From the NCBI GenBank assembly GCA_963741315.1, contig CAVUHK010000010.1, positions 1-64,000 on the forward strand: DNA of 64,000 bases, in the 5' to 3' direction. Of the stretch, positions 19,139-28,259 are shown one piece after another. Under the pieces are notes generated by a model, which saw nothing but the letters and a program-made list of their open reading frames with translations, was not told the DNA's origin and made no database searches. The position numbers and the translations under genes are program-made. The DNA is from PALSA-1003 sp963741315 (GTDB lineage: Bacteria; Pseudomonadota; Gammaproteobacteria; Burkholderiales; Casimicrobiaceae). Within the stretch, counting starts at the first letter, position 1. Each line of letters opens with the position of its first letter.

Positions 19139-20461
19139 TTAACCCTTGTTGGCCTTGTTGAACCTCTCGATGATTTCGTTGCCGCGCTTCACGGCATCGT
19201 CGAGCGCCTGCTGCGGCGTCTTCTTGCCGGCCCATACCGCTTCGAGCTCCTCGTCGGTCACGTCGCGAATCTGCGACAGGTTGCCGGCGCGCACGCCGCG
19301 CGAGTTGTTGGTGGTCTTGACGATGAGCTGCTGGACCGCGACGTCGGTGCCCGGATTCTTTTCGTAGAATCCCTGTTTCTTTACCAGGTCATAGGCGGCA
19401 GTCGTGATCGGCACGTAGCCCGTCTCCTCCGAGAACTGCGCCTGGATCTCGGGCTGCGACAGGAATTTCAGGAACTTGGCGGCCGCCTTGTACTCCTCCT
19501 TCTTCTTGCCGCCCATGACCCACAGGCTCGCGCCGCCGATGATCGTGTTTTGCGGTGCGCCAGCGACGTCCGCGTAAAACGGCATTGCCGACTGGCCAAA
19601 CTTGAACTTGGCGTTCTGCTTGATGGTGCCATACGCGGCCGACGAGGTGATCATCATTGCGCACTCGCCGCTGTAGAACTTGGCTTCCGGTTCGTTCTTG
19701 CGGCCGCCGTACACGAAGTAGCCCTTCTTGATCCAGTCCTGCATGTCCTGGATGTGGCGTACCTGCAGGGGGCCGTTGAACACAAGCTTCGCGTCAGAGC
19801 CGCTGAAGCCGTTGTCCTTGGTGAGGTACGGCACGTTGTGCCACGCCGAGAAGCTCTCGAGCTGGGTCCAAACCTGCCAGCCCGTCGTGAACGGGCATGC
19901 GTGACCGGAGGCCTTGAGCTTGGCCATCGCGGCGACCACTGCCGACCAGGTCTGCGGCGGCTGATTCGGATCCAGTCCGGCTTTCTCGAACGCGTCCTTG
20001 TTGTACCAGAATACAGTGGTCGAGCTGTTGAACGGCATCGACAGCATCTGGCCCTTGTAGTTGGTGTAGTACCCCGACACCGCCGGCACATACGCCTTCG
20101 GATCGAAGGTCTCGCCCGCGTCGGACATCACTTCGTACACCGGCTTGATCGCGCCCTTGGATGCCATCATGGTTCCAGTGCCCACTTCGAACACCTGAAG
20201 CAGCGTAGGCGCATCGCCCGCGCGAAAAGCGGCGATCGCCGCGGCCATCGCCTCGGGATAGCTGCCCTTGAACACCGCCGTGACCTTGTAGTCGCTCTGG
20301 CTGTCGTTGAATTTCTTGGCCAGCGCATTGACGCGGTCGTTGTTGGCGCCGGTCATCGCATGCCACCACTGGATCTCGGTCACTGCCTGCGCCTGGGCGG
20401 CAACCGCCAGCAGCGCGCCAGCGAATGCCGCGCGCAGGAAACGCGTTGTGCGCTTGTTCAT
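19139..20461 (-). CDS. ugpB: sn-glycerol-3-phosphate-binding periplasmic protein
   Basis: A 440-residue family 1 extracellular solute-binding protein. A Sec signal peptide is clear (MNKRTTRFLRAAFAGALLAV, cleavage after AQA). The UgpB pattern follows: VTEIQWWHAMTGANNDRVNA, FEVGTGTMMASKGAIKPVYE, LSMPFNSSTTVFWYNKDAFE, TIIGGASLWVMGGKKKEEYK and RAGNLSQIRDVTDEELEAVW. The Trp and Ser/Arg residues that hold glycerophosphate in E. coli UgpB lie in these blocks. A GGAGGAAG ribosome site precedes ATG 20461. It is the first gene of ugpBAECQ and probably the most strongly expressed, because of the hairpin downstream. No Pho box was recognised in the 94 bases upstream. Confidence 0.95.
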   Translation of the reverse strand: MNKRTTRFLRAAFAGALLAVAAQAQAVTEIQWWHAMTGANNDRVNALAKKFNDSQSDYKVTAVFKGSYPEAMAAAIAAFRAGDAPTLLQVFEVGTGTMMASKGAIKPVYEVMSDAGETFDPKAYVPAVSGYYTNYKGQMLSMPFNSSTTVFWYNKDAFEKAGLDPNQPPQTWSAVVAAMAKLKASGHACPFTTGWQVWTQLESFSAWHNVPYLTKDNGFSGSDAKLVFNGPLQVRHIQDMQDWIKKGYFVYGGRKNEPEAKFYSGECAMMITSSAAYGTIKQNAKFKFGQSAMPFYADVAGAPQNTIIGGASLWVMGGKKKEEYKAAAKFLKFLSQPEIQAQFSEETGYVPITTAAYDLVKKQGFYEKNPGTDVAVQQLIVKTTNNSRGVRAGNLSQIRDVTDEELEAVWAGKKTPQQALDDAVKRGNEIIERFNKANKG

Positions 20462-20555
20462 CGTTACTTCCTCCGGGACAAATTATCGATTGTGGACGTA
20501 CTGGGTGACGATTCTATTGCAAACTGAGGCAAAGTGCGCCAAAGCGCGCAGCGCG

Positions 20556-23500
20556 TCAGTCGGCGGCGCCTGGTTGGGGATTGGGTTCATGGTGCACTGC
20601 GGTGGCGCTCGCCTTCGCCGACTTGCGGGTGCCGGCGATCAACGTATACGCGGTGGGGACCACGAACAGCGTCAGCAGCGTGCCAAAGGTCATGCCGCCG
20701 ACGATGACCCAGCCGATCTGCGTACGCGACTCTGCGCCGGCGCCGGTCGCCAGCGCCAGAGGCACCGAGCCGAGCACCATCGCTCCGGTCGTCATCAGAA
20801 TCGGGCGCAGGCGCAGCGTGGCCGCGTCGATCACGGCATCGACGAGCGTCTCGCCCTTGTCCCTCAACTGATTGGAGAATTCGACGATCAGGATGCCGTG
20901 CTTGGTGATCAGGCCAACCAGCGTCACCAGCCCGACCTGGCTGTAGATGTTGAGCGTGCCCCCGGTCAGCCACAGCACGAACAGCGCGCCGGTCATCGAC
21001 AGCGGCACCGACAGCATGATCACGAACGGGTTGCCGAAACTCTCGAACTGCGCTGCAAGGACCAGGTAGATGAACGCCAGCGCCAGCACGAAGGTGAAGT
21101 AGATCTCGCCGCCGGACTTGCGGAATTCGCGCGACTGGCCGTCGAGATCGGTTTGCGCGGTCGGCGGCAGTGCGCGCCGGGCCGCGTCGTCCATCGCCGC
21201 CAGCGCTTCGCCGACGGCATAGCCGGGCGCAAGCGTGCCGGTCACCTTGACCGCGCGCAGGCGATTGAAGTGGTTGAGCGACTGCGGCGCGACGCCTTCG
21301 CGCACGTCGACCAGATTCGACAATTGGACCATGCTGCCGTCGCGCGCCCGCACATAGGTGTCGCTGATGTCGGCCGGACTGGCGCGATCCACCGGCGCGA
21401 CCTGGACGATGACGTCGTACTGCTCGCCGTCCTTCTTGAAGCGCGTCACCTGGCGACCGCCGAGCATCGTTTCCAGCGTGCGGCCGACGGTGTCGACGGC
21501 GACGCCGATGTCGGAGAGCTTGTCGCGGTTGATTGTCACCCGCACCTCGGGGGTGTTGAGGCGCAGGTCGATGTTGAGATTCTGTACGCCCGGATACTTG
21601 CGTGCCTCGTCGACGAAGCGGTCGACCACGCGCTGCAGCTCGGGGTAGGGCACCTGCGACATGATCACGTACTCGATCGGTGTCGATCGGAAGGGTTGTC
21701 CGAGCGAAGGCGGATTCACCGCGAACGCCAGCGCGCCGGGAATATTCGACATTTTCGGACGCAGCTCGTCGGTGATCTGCTGCTGGCGCTTGGTCCGCTC
21801 CTCCCAGTTCTTGAGTCGGAGCACGGCGATGCCATCGACCACCGTCGGGAATCCCGCGATCGCGGTATACGCTTCGGCTTCCGGAATCGTCGCGTAGAAC
21901 GACTCGATCGACTTCAGCTGGTCGGCGGTGTATTGCGGGGTCGAGCCCTGCGGTCCGGAGACGATGCCCAGGATCACGCCACGGTCCTCCAGCGGCGCGA
22001 GTTCGGCCTTGAGCAGCGTGAAGAACAGCGCGCCCAGGCCGACCACCACCAGCCACACGATGACCATCAGCCAGCGGGCGTGCAGCACCGCCGTCAGCAA
22101 CCGCCGGTAGCCCCGCGTCATGCCTTCGATGAAGGCTTCGATGCGGTTGTAGATCCACGAGTGCTTGGTCTCGTGGCGCAGCAGCAGCGAGCACATCATC
22201 GGCGAGAGCGTCAGCGCGACAAACCCCGACACCAGCACCGCGCCAGCCAGCGTGAGCGCGAACTCGATGAACAGGCGCCCGGTGCGCCCGGTGGCGAACG
22301 CCAGCGGCGCGAACACCGAGGTCAGCGTCAGCGTCATGGCGATGATCGCAAAGCCGATTTCGCGCGCGCCCTGGATCGCCGCCTGCTTGCTCGGCATGCC
22401 CGCCTCGACGTGGCGGAAGATGTTTTCCAGCATGACGATGGCGTCGTCGACGACCAGACCGATGGCGAGCACCATCGCCAGCAGCGTCAGCGTGTTGATG
22501 GTGAAGCCGAACGCGTACATCAGGCCGAAGGCGCCGATCAGCGAAACGGGAATGGTCACGATCGGGATCAGCGTCGCGCGCAAGCTTCGCAGGAAGAAGA
22601 AGATCACCAGCACGACCAGCACGATGGCCTCGACGATGGTCTCGAACACCGAGCCGATCGAGCGCTCGATGAACACCGAAGTGTCGTAGGCCACGATGAG
22701 CTTCATGCCGGCCGGCAGCTGGGGATTGATCTTTTCGACCTCGGCGCGCACCGCCTTGGACAGTTCGAGCGGATTGGCGACCGCCTGCTTGACCACGCCG
22801 ATGTTGAGCGACGGCTTGCCCTTGAAACGCGACACGGTGCGCTCGTCGACCGCGCCGATGGCGCTGGTGCCCAGGTCGCGGATGCGCACCGGATAACCGG
22901 CGACATTGGCGACGATGATATTGGCGAACTGCTCCGGGGTGCGCACGTCGGTCTCGGCGACGACGGTGAACTCGCGCGCGGACGACTCGATGCGCCCGGC
23001 GGGAATCTCGGCATTCTGGCGGCGGATCGCATCCTCGACGTCCTGCACGGTCAGCTTGTAGGCAGCCAGCCGGGAGCGGTCGAGGTTGATGCGCATCGAC
23101 ACCTGGCGCTCTCCGAAGATGCGCACGTCGGCGGCGCCCGGCAGTACCGACAGCCGCGGCTGGATGTAGCGCTTGACGTAGTCCGAAGCTTCCAGCGACG
23201 ACTGCGCGCCCGCCTCCACCGCGATGTAGATCACGGGATTCGAGTCGGCCTCGACCTTGGCGATGATCGGCTCGTCGATGTTGTCCGGCAGCTTGCCGCG
23301 CGCCCGCGCCACCTTGTCGCGCACGTCGGCGGCCGCCGAATCGGGGTCGCGCTTGAGGGTGAAACGTACGTTGATGTTGCTGACTTCGGAGCGGCTCTGC
23401 GAGGTCATCACCTCGACGCCCTCGATGCCTGCCAGCGAATCTTCGAGCGGCTTCGTGACCTGCGACTCCACGACTTCAGCCGAAGCGCCGCGATACGTCG

Positions 23501-23645
23501 TAAATACGCTGACCACCGGCTCGTCGATGCGCGGATATTCGCGCACCGACAGGCGCGTATACGAGATCAGTCCGACCAGGACGATGATCAGCGAGAGCAC
23601 CGTCGCCAGGACCGGCCGCTTGACGCAAATTTCCGGCAATACCAT
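20556..23645 (-). CDS. RND multidrug efflux transporter, inner-membrane pump
   Basis: A 1029-residue HAE1-type RND pump, a proton-driven trimer of the inner membrane that exports drugs, solvents or other hydrophobic compounds through a periplasmic adaptor and an outer-membrane channel. The first membrane segment is ATVLSLIIVLVGLISYTRLS. The proton-relay aspartates are in GLVVDDAIVMLENIFRH near residue 405. Helix 10-11 blocks occur near the end (VPLSMTGALFVLWLTGG, GLVTLVGLITKHGILIVEFS). Two periplasmic halves with the porter and docking regions are present. It lies nine bases after the adaptor gene. No TolC-like channel gene or regulator is next to it, so an outer-membrane partner encoded elsewhere is expected. 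It resembles the MexK/TriC/MdtB-like group, with no basis for a specific substrate. Confidence 0.94.
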   Translation of the reverse strand: MVLPEICVKRPVLATVLSLIIVLVGLISYTRLSVREYPRIDEPVVSVFTTYRGASAEVVESQVTKPLEDSLAGIEGVEVMTSQSRSEVSNINVRFTLKRDPDSAAADVRDKVARARGKLPDNIDEPIIAKVEADSNPVIYIAVEAGAQSSLEASDYVKRYIQPRLSVLPGAADVRIFGERQVSMRINLDRSRLAAYKLTVQDVEDAIRRQNAEIPAGRIESSAREFTVVAETDVRTPEQFANIIVANVAGYPVRIRDLGTSAIGAVDERTVSRFKGKPSLNIGVVKQAVANPLELSKAVRAEVEKINPQLPAGMKLIVAYDTSVFIERSIGSVFETIVEAIVLVVLVIFFFLRSLRATLIPIVTIPVSLIGAFGLMYAFGFTINTLTLLAMVLAIGLVVDDAIVMLENIFRHVEAGMPSKQAAIQGAREIGFAIIAMTLTLTSVFAPLAFATGRTGRLFIEFALTLAGAVLVSGFVALTLSPMMCSLLLRHETKHSWIYNRIEAFIEGMTRGYRRLLTAVLHARWLMVIVWLVVVGLGALFFTLLKAELAPLEDRGVILGIVSGPQGSTPQYTADQLKSIESFYATIPEAEAYTAIAGFPTVVDGIAVLRLKNWEERTKRQQQITDELRPKMSNIPGALAFAVNPPSLGQPFRSTPIEYVIMSQVPYPELQRVVDRFVDEARKYPGVQNLNIDLRLNTPEVRVTINRDKLSDIGVAVDTVGRTLETMLGGRQVTRFKKDGEQYDVIVQVAPVDRASPADISDTYVRARDGSMVQLSNLVDVREGVAPQSLNHFNRLRAVKVTGTLAPGYAVGEALAAMDDAARRALPPTAQTDLDGQSREFRKSGGEIYFTFVLALAFIYLVLAAQFESFGNPFVIMLSVPLSMTGALFVLWLTGGTLNIYSQVGLVTLVGLITKHGILIVEFSNQLRDKGETLVDAVIDAATLRLRPILMTTGAMVLGSVPLALATGAGAESRTQIGWVIVGGMTFGTLLTLFVVPTAYTLIAGTRKSAKASATAVHHEPNPQPGAAD

Positions 23646-23654
23646 GGTCGGCGG

Positions 23655-24864
23655 TCAGGACTTCGGCGTTGCCGGCGGTGCCGAGGCGTCGACCTTCGGC
23701 AGCGCACCCGCGGCGGTCGGAGCCGGCGGCGGGGAGACGGTCGGCGGCGGCGACGCGACGCTGGTCGCCGGGGACGGACCGAGTACATTCACCGCGACGC
23801 CTTCGCGCAGCTTGAGCTGACCGGCGGTGACGACAACGTCGCCGTCCTGCAAACCCTTGATGATCTCGGTCTTGCCGTCGCGGCGCTGGCCGATTTCCAC
23901 CTTGGTGCGCTGGGCCTTGCCGTCCGCAACGCGATAGACGTACCACTCGTCGCCCTGCGGCACGATCGCCTGCTCCGGCACGACCAACGCGTCCTGCACT
24001 TCGCGCGTCAACAGCCGCACCCGCGTGAACATGCCCGGACGCAATGTCGCGTCCTGGTTGTGCACCTGGGCGCGAATGACCACCGCCCGGCCCGCGGCGT
24101 CGAGCAGCGGATTGATCGCGAATACCTTGCCTTCGTAGCTCTTGCCGGGCATCGCATCGAGCGTCAGCTGCAGCGACTGCCCCACGCGCACCTGCGACAG
24201 ATAGATTTCGGGCACCCGAAAATCGACTTTCAGCGGATCGACGGCCTCGAGATTGACCATGTCGGCGCCTTCCTTGACATAGTCGCCGACGCTCACCGAG
24301 CGCAATCCGATGATTCCCGAAAACGGCGCACGAATCGTCAGCTTCGCGAGCTTCGCTTCGGCCAGCGCCAATGCCGCCTCGGCAACCTTCTGGTTGTTTT
24401 CGGCTTCGTCGCGCGCCTGACCGGACACGAAGCCTTTTTTCTCGAGGTCGAGCGCGCGCGTGTATTTCTGGTTGGCCAGCGTCATGTTGGCGCGCGCCTG
24501 CAGCACTTCGGCCGCGGTGACCGAGGTGTCGAGCAGGATCAGCGGCGCACCCTTGGCCACGCGCTCGCCCTCGCGAAACTGGATGGCAGTGATGCGGCCG
24601 GCGACTTCGGGCCGCAAGGTGATGGATTCGTCCGAGCGCAGGCTGCCGACCGCAGTGATGCCTTGCGGCAATGCGACGCGCGTGACCTTGGACGCTTCGA
24701 CCGCAACGCCGGGGCCCTGTGCCGCAGGCGCTGGGCGAAGGCACGGTCGCGGCCTTGGATGCGGTCGACATGCCGCCACCGCGCTGTTGACCGAACCAGT
24801 AGCCGCCGAAGGCGACCACGCCCAGCAGGACGATCGCGATACCGCTGACAAACACTTTCTTCAT
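23655..24864 (-). CDS. RND efflux periplasmic adaptor (membrane fusion protein), one shift near 24725
   Basis: HlyD/AcrA-type adaptor of about 400 residues. The N-terminal anchor MKKVFVSGIAIVLLGVVAFG, starting at ATG 24864, is followed by YWFGQQRGGGMSTASKAATV. The remaining domain blocks are in another frame: VAVEASKVTRVALPQGITAV, RPEVAGRITAIQFREGERVA (lipoyl half), the alpha hairpin LQARANMTLANQKYTRALDL, LTIRAPFSGIIGLRSVSVGD (second lipoyl half), and the beta-barrel. One indel in the GC-rich stretch 24720-24740 explains the break. The C-terminus is a proline/alanine/serine-rich tail (about 40 residues). The adaptor links the pump encoded nine bases downstream to an outer-membrane channel. 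Confidence 0.86.
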
Positions 24865-24996
24865 GCAGATTGGGTCCCGATGGGCCGCAAAAAGGCTAAC
24901 TTGTGATTATGCGCTGGCTGCTGCGACGCGGCAAATTGACCATCGCGATACTGCTAGAATCCACAGCAGCAGACCGTTGCCGCTTTCGGAGGTTCC

Positions 24997-25983
24997 TTGA
25001 TTCGCGTCGTCCCCGTCGTTCGCCTGATTTCCGCCTGCCTGATTGGCATGGCATTGATGTCGCCCACCCTCGCGCTCGCTCAAGCCTATCCGAGCAAGCC
25101 AGTCCGCCTGGTCGTACCTTTCCCGCCGGGCGGCTCGCTCGACGTGGTCGCGCGCGCGATCGGCGCGAAACTCAGCGAGGCCTGGGGCCAGCCGGTTGTG
25201 ATCGACAACCGTCCAGGCGCGGGCGGCAATATCGGCGCCGACCTGGTCGCGAAGAGCGCGCCCGACGGCTACACCATTCTCGAAGGCGCGCTTTCGACGC
25301 ATGCGGTCAACGTCACGCTCTACGGCAAGCTGCCCTACGACCCGATCAAGGACTTCGCGCCGATTTCGCTGGTCGCCATCACGCCCAATGTGCTGGTGGT
25401 CAATCCAACTTCGCCGTTCAACACCGTCCCCGAACTGATCGCGTACGCCAAGGCCAATCCCGGGAAACTTTCCTTCGGCTCCGGCAGCAACGGCAGCGCG
25501 GGTCATCTCGCCGGCGAATTGTTCAAGACCGACGCCCACATCGACATGGTGCACATTCCGTACAAGGGCGGCGCACCTGCATTGCAGGCGCTGCTCGCCG
25601 GCGACACCCAGCTCATGTTCGACAATCTCGCCAACTCGATGCAACAGGTGAAAGCCGGCAAGCTCAAGGCGATCGCGGTGACGACCGCCAAGCGATCCGC
25701 GCTGGTGCCCGAGTTGCCGACGCTCTCCGAGGCCGGCGTGCCGGGTTTCGATATCTACACCTGGTGGGGGTTCATGGCGCCGGCCGGCACGCCGAAGGAA
25801 ATCATCGCCAAGTGGAATACCGAGGTCACGCGCATTCTGAACACGCCGGAGATGAAGACGTTCTTCGCGCAACAGGGCGCGGAGCCGGCGCCGACAACGC
25901 CCGAGCAGTTCGAGGCGCTGATCAAGAGCGAAATTCCCAAGTACGCAAGAATCATCAAGGAATCGGGCGCCAAGGTCGACTGA
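24997..25983 (+). CDS. TctC/Bug-family tripartite tricarboxylate receptor protein (first copy)
   Basis: A 328-residue periplasmic binding protein of the Bug family. A Sec signal peptide ends at ALAQA. The family blocks are YPSKPVRLVVPFPPGGSLDV, VVIDNRPGAGGNIGADLVAK, SAPDGYTILEGALSTHAVN, YDPIKDFAPISLVAITPNVL, then VHIPYKGGAPALQALLAGD. The start is TTG 24997, preceded by GGAGG at correct spacing. These receptors bind carboxylates or related small acids. The TctA/TctB membrane proteins are not encoded here, which is common: betaproteobacterial genomes often contain many orphan Bug genes. It forms a pair with the gene 41 bases downstream and is divergent from the RND operon. Confidence 0.92.
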   Translation: MIRVVPVVRLISACLIGMALMSPTLALAQAYPSKPVRLVVPFPPGGSLDVVARAIGAKLSEAWGQPVVIDNRPGAGGNIGADLVAKSAPDGYTILEGALSTHAVNVTLYGKLPYDPIKDFAPISLVAITPNVLVVNPTSPFNTVPELIAYAKANPGKLSFGSGSNGSAGHLAGELFKTDAHIDMVHIPYKGGAPALQALLAGDTQLMFDNLANSMQQVKAGKLKAIAVTTAKRSALVPELPTLSEAGVPGFDIYTWWGFMAPAGTPKEIIAKWNTEVTRILNTPEMKTFFAQQGAEPAPTTPEQFEALIKSEIPKYARIIKESGAKVD

Positions 25984-26024
25984 GATCGTCATTCGCCTAA
26001 CGCTTCAACAAGGAGGATTGCATC

Positions 26025-26993
26025 ATGCGCACTCTGCATCGCTGGGCCCTCGGCGCCCTGCTCGCCTGTTTCGCCGCCGGCGCGTTCGCGCAGGCCTATC
26101 CGACGAAGTCGATCCGGCTGGTCGTGCCGTTCCCCGCGGGCGGCACCACCGACATCCTGGCGCGCGCCGCGGCGCAGAAACTGAGCGAGTCGCTGGGCCA
26201 GGCGGTGGTCGTCGACAATCGTCCGGGCGCGGCAGGCAACATCGGCGCGGACTTGGTCGCCAAGAGCGCGCCGGACGGCTACACGCTGCTGATGGGCACG
26301 GTCGGCACGCACGCGATCAACCCCGGCCTGTACGCCAAGATGCCGTACGATCACGTCAAGGATTTCGTACCGGTGGTGCTGGTCGCCGGCGTGCCCAACG
26401 TGCTCGCCGTGTATCCACCGTTTCCGGTGAACTCGGTCGCCGAACTGATCGCGCTTGCCAAGAGCAAGCCCGGCACGATCAACTTCGCGTCATCCGGCGC
26501 GGGCACGTCGATCCACCTCTCCGGCGAACTGTTCAAGACCATGGCCGGCGTCGACATGACGCACGTTCCGTACAAGGGCAGTTCGCCTGCGCTCACCGAC
26601 CTGATGGGCGGACAGGTGCAGATCATGTTCGACAACCTTCCCTCTTCGCTGCCGCTGATCAAGGCCGGCAAGCTGCGCGCGATCGCGGTGACTTCGCTCA
26701 AGCGCGCGCCGGCGTTGCCCGACGTTCCGACGATCAGCGAATCGGGATTGCCCGGATTCGAGGCCAGTTCGTGGTTCGGCGTGCTCGCTCCCGCAGGAAC
26801 GCCCGCGCCGATCGTCGCGAAACTCAATGCCGACGTTAACAAATGGTTGCAAAGTCCCGAGGCCCGCGAGCAATTGCTCGCGCAAGGCGCCAACGCGGCG
26901 GGCGGCACGCCCGAGCAGTTCGCGGCGCACATCCGCGCCGAGACGGAAAAATGGGCCAAGGTGGTGAAGGCGTCGGGCGCAAAGGCCGACTGA
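26025..26993 (+). CDS. TctC/Bug-family tripartite tricarboxylate receptor protein (second copy)
   Basis: A 322-residue periplasmic receptor paralogous to the preceding gene. The signal peptide is MRTLHRWALGALLACFAAGA with cleavage after AFA. The blocks are YPTKSIRLVVPFPAGGTTDI, VVVDNRPGAAGNIGADLVAK, SAPDGYTLLMGTVGTHAINP, YDHVKDFVPVVLVAGVPNVL and VPYKGSSPALTDLMGGQVQI. ATG 26025 follows a strong AAGGAGG. It is 41 bases from the first copy and probably in the same transcript. The two differ around the ligand loop (GALSTHAVNVT versus GTVGTHAINPG), so they may bind different acids. No membrane partner is present nearby. Confidence 0.92.
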   Translation: MRTLHRWALGALLACFAAGAFAQAYPTKSIRLVVPFPAGGTTDILARAAAQKLSESLGQAVVVDNRPGAAGNIGADLVAKSAPDGYTLLMGTVGTHAINPGLYAKMPYDHVKDFVPVVLVAGVPNVLAVYPPFPVNSVAELIALAKSKPGTINFASSGAGTSIHLSGELFKTMAGVDMTHVPYKGSSPALTDLMGGQVQIMFDNLPSSLPLIKAGKLRAIAVTSLKRAPALPDVPTISESGLPGFEASSWFGVLAPAGTPAPIVAKLNADVNKWLQSPEAREQLLAQGANAAGGTPEQFAAHIRAETEKWAKVVKASGAKAD

Positions 26994-27091
26994 CGCGTCA
27001 ACGCGCGCTCCCGGTGCGCCGTTGGAGGGGAACCCGCAACCGCGACAGCGGTCTGAGGGTAGAGACCAACAGGCACACCGAGAGGAATTTC

Positions 27092-27682
27092 ATGCGCAAC
27101 ATCCAGCACTTGGCGTTTACCGGACTCGCAGCAGCGGCGGCGATGGTCATTCCGTCGGCCTACGCCACGGACTTCACCGACACCGCGCCGGTGGTCGCGA
27201 CCGCGCCTATTTTCGAGCACGTCAACGCGCCACGGCAGGAATGCTGGAACGAGCAGGTCACAACCCAGACGCAAGGCAGCGGCGGCTCGCCGCTGGGCGC
27301 GATCATCGGCGGCATCGCCGGCGGCGTCATCGGGCATCAGGTCGGTAGCGGTCGCGGCAATGCGGTCGCCACCGGTGTCGGCGCGGTTGCCGGCGCGGCG
27401 ATCGGCGACAAGGTCGATCCCAATGGCGGCGTCTTCGGCGGCAATCCCAACGGGCAGACTCGCGAGCAGGTCGTGCAACGCTGCCGCACCGTGGACAACT
27501 GGCAGGAGGTCGTGCGCGGCTACAGCGTGACGTATCGCTACAACGGGCGCGACGTAACGATTCGGCTGCCTTACGATCCGGGTCCCGAAGTGCGCGTTGC
27601 GGTCAGCGTGATCACCGACGGTCGCGCGCCACCGATGTCGTACAACGTCCCCCCGCCGCGCAGCGCTCCGGCGCCGTACTGA
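27092..27682 (+). CDS. Glycine-zipper 2TM-domain envelope protein
   Basis: A 196-residue exported protein with a signal peptide (LAFTGLAAAAAMVIPSAYA). A glycine-zipper hairpin of the Rick_17kDa/2TM type lies at about residues 70-115 (GSPLGAIIGGIAGGVIGHQV, then GVGAVAGAAIGD). Such segments insert in membranes and occur in SlyB/17-kDa-antigen relatives. No lipobox cysteine is present after the signal, so it is not a lipoprotein of that class. The C-terminal part (VQRCRTVDNWQEVVRGYSVT, YNGRDVTIRLPYDPGPEVRV) is the usual extension of these proteins, with two cysteines that may pair. GAGAGGA precedes ATG 27092. The function is unknown; related proteins affect envelope integrity. Confidence 0.85.
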   Translation: MRNIQHLAFTGLAAAAAMVIPSAYATDFTDTAPVVATAPIFEHVNAPRQECWNEQVTTQTQGSGGSPLGAIIGGIAGGVIGHQVGSGRGNAVATGVGAVAGAAIGDKVDPNGGVFGGNPNGQTREQVVQRCRTVDNWQEVVRGYSVTYRYNGRDVTIRLPYDPGPEVRVAVSVITDGRAPPMSYNVPPPRSAPAPY

Positions 27683-27760
27683 GCTTCGCTCGCAGGGTCG
27701 ACCGGCTGCCCCCGGGAGCCGGCGCCCGATTGCACGCCGCGCTCCGCGCCTTTCGCTCAC

Positions 27761-28087
27761 TTACTGACCGGCACGTGGCGTGGCTGGCTTGACAGGTTGC
27801 GCTGCCTGCCAGGCTGCCGCGAGTCGGTCTTCCCGCTCGATCTTCGCCATTTCCGCCTTGCGATTGACCGTGATGCTGACCGGCGGCAAACGATAGACCG
27901 GGATGCCGTTTTCGAACTGGCCGGTAAACGTTCCGGCTGCCGGCGTGGTCGCCGGCACGAGGTTGCCGACTGCCTGCATGGCAGCCTTGTCGGTGGATAC
28001 GGGCACGGCGGCCAGAAGGACGGCCGCGGCTGAGCAAATGACCAGCAGCTGCAGGGCCCGGATCGCGAAGCGGCGGTTGATTTGCAT
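27761..28087 (-). CDS. Small exported hypothetical protein
   Basis: A 108-residue protein not matched to any family by eye. ATG 28087 is preceded by a strong AAGGAG, which decides the start over a longer frame. It has an N-terminal arginine pair and a hydrophobic segment (IRALQLLVICSAAAVLLAAV), so export or membrane anchoring is likely. The mature part contains a possible beta segment (GQFENGIPVYRLPPVSITVN) and a charged, alanine-rich tail (AEMAKIEREDRLAAAWQAAQ). It is divergent from the large regulator at 28260, with 172 bases between, and could be its target. Confidence is for it being a gene. Confidence 0.65.
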   Translation of the reverse strand: MQINRRFAIRALQLLVICSAAAVLLAAVPVSTDKAAMQAVGNLVPATTPAAGTFTGQFENGIPVYRLPPVSITVNRKAEMAKIEREDRLAAAWQAAQPVKPATPRAGQ

Positions 28088-28259
28088 GGTGATCTCCTTG
28101 GTGACGGGTTGAGACAACGATGCCAATGTGCGCCCGCAGCCTCGCCTCAGTACTTAAGCGTCCCTTAAACGTTCCTTAAACAGCTTGAATGGGCGTTCCC
28201 CCTGCGCCAGCCCGGCTATAGACTTGCATCACCGAGTCGCGCCCAGCCGCATCCAACGC

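Noticed and set aside
20307..24848. An open frame of 1513 codons on the plus strand opposite the RND genes
   Set aside because: It is the antisense shadow of two clearly coding genes, rich in His, Arg, Gln and Asp, as expected for the reverse of high-GC coding DNA. It shows no domain.
24936..24960. TTGACC and TAGAAT upstream of the first TctC gene as a promoter
   Set aside because: The spacer is only 13 bases, too short for sigma-70.
24997..26993. The two TctC genes as part of a complete tripartite tricarboxylate transporter
   Set aside because: No TctA or TctB membrane-protein gene is present on either side; they are orphan receptors.
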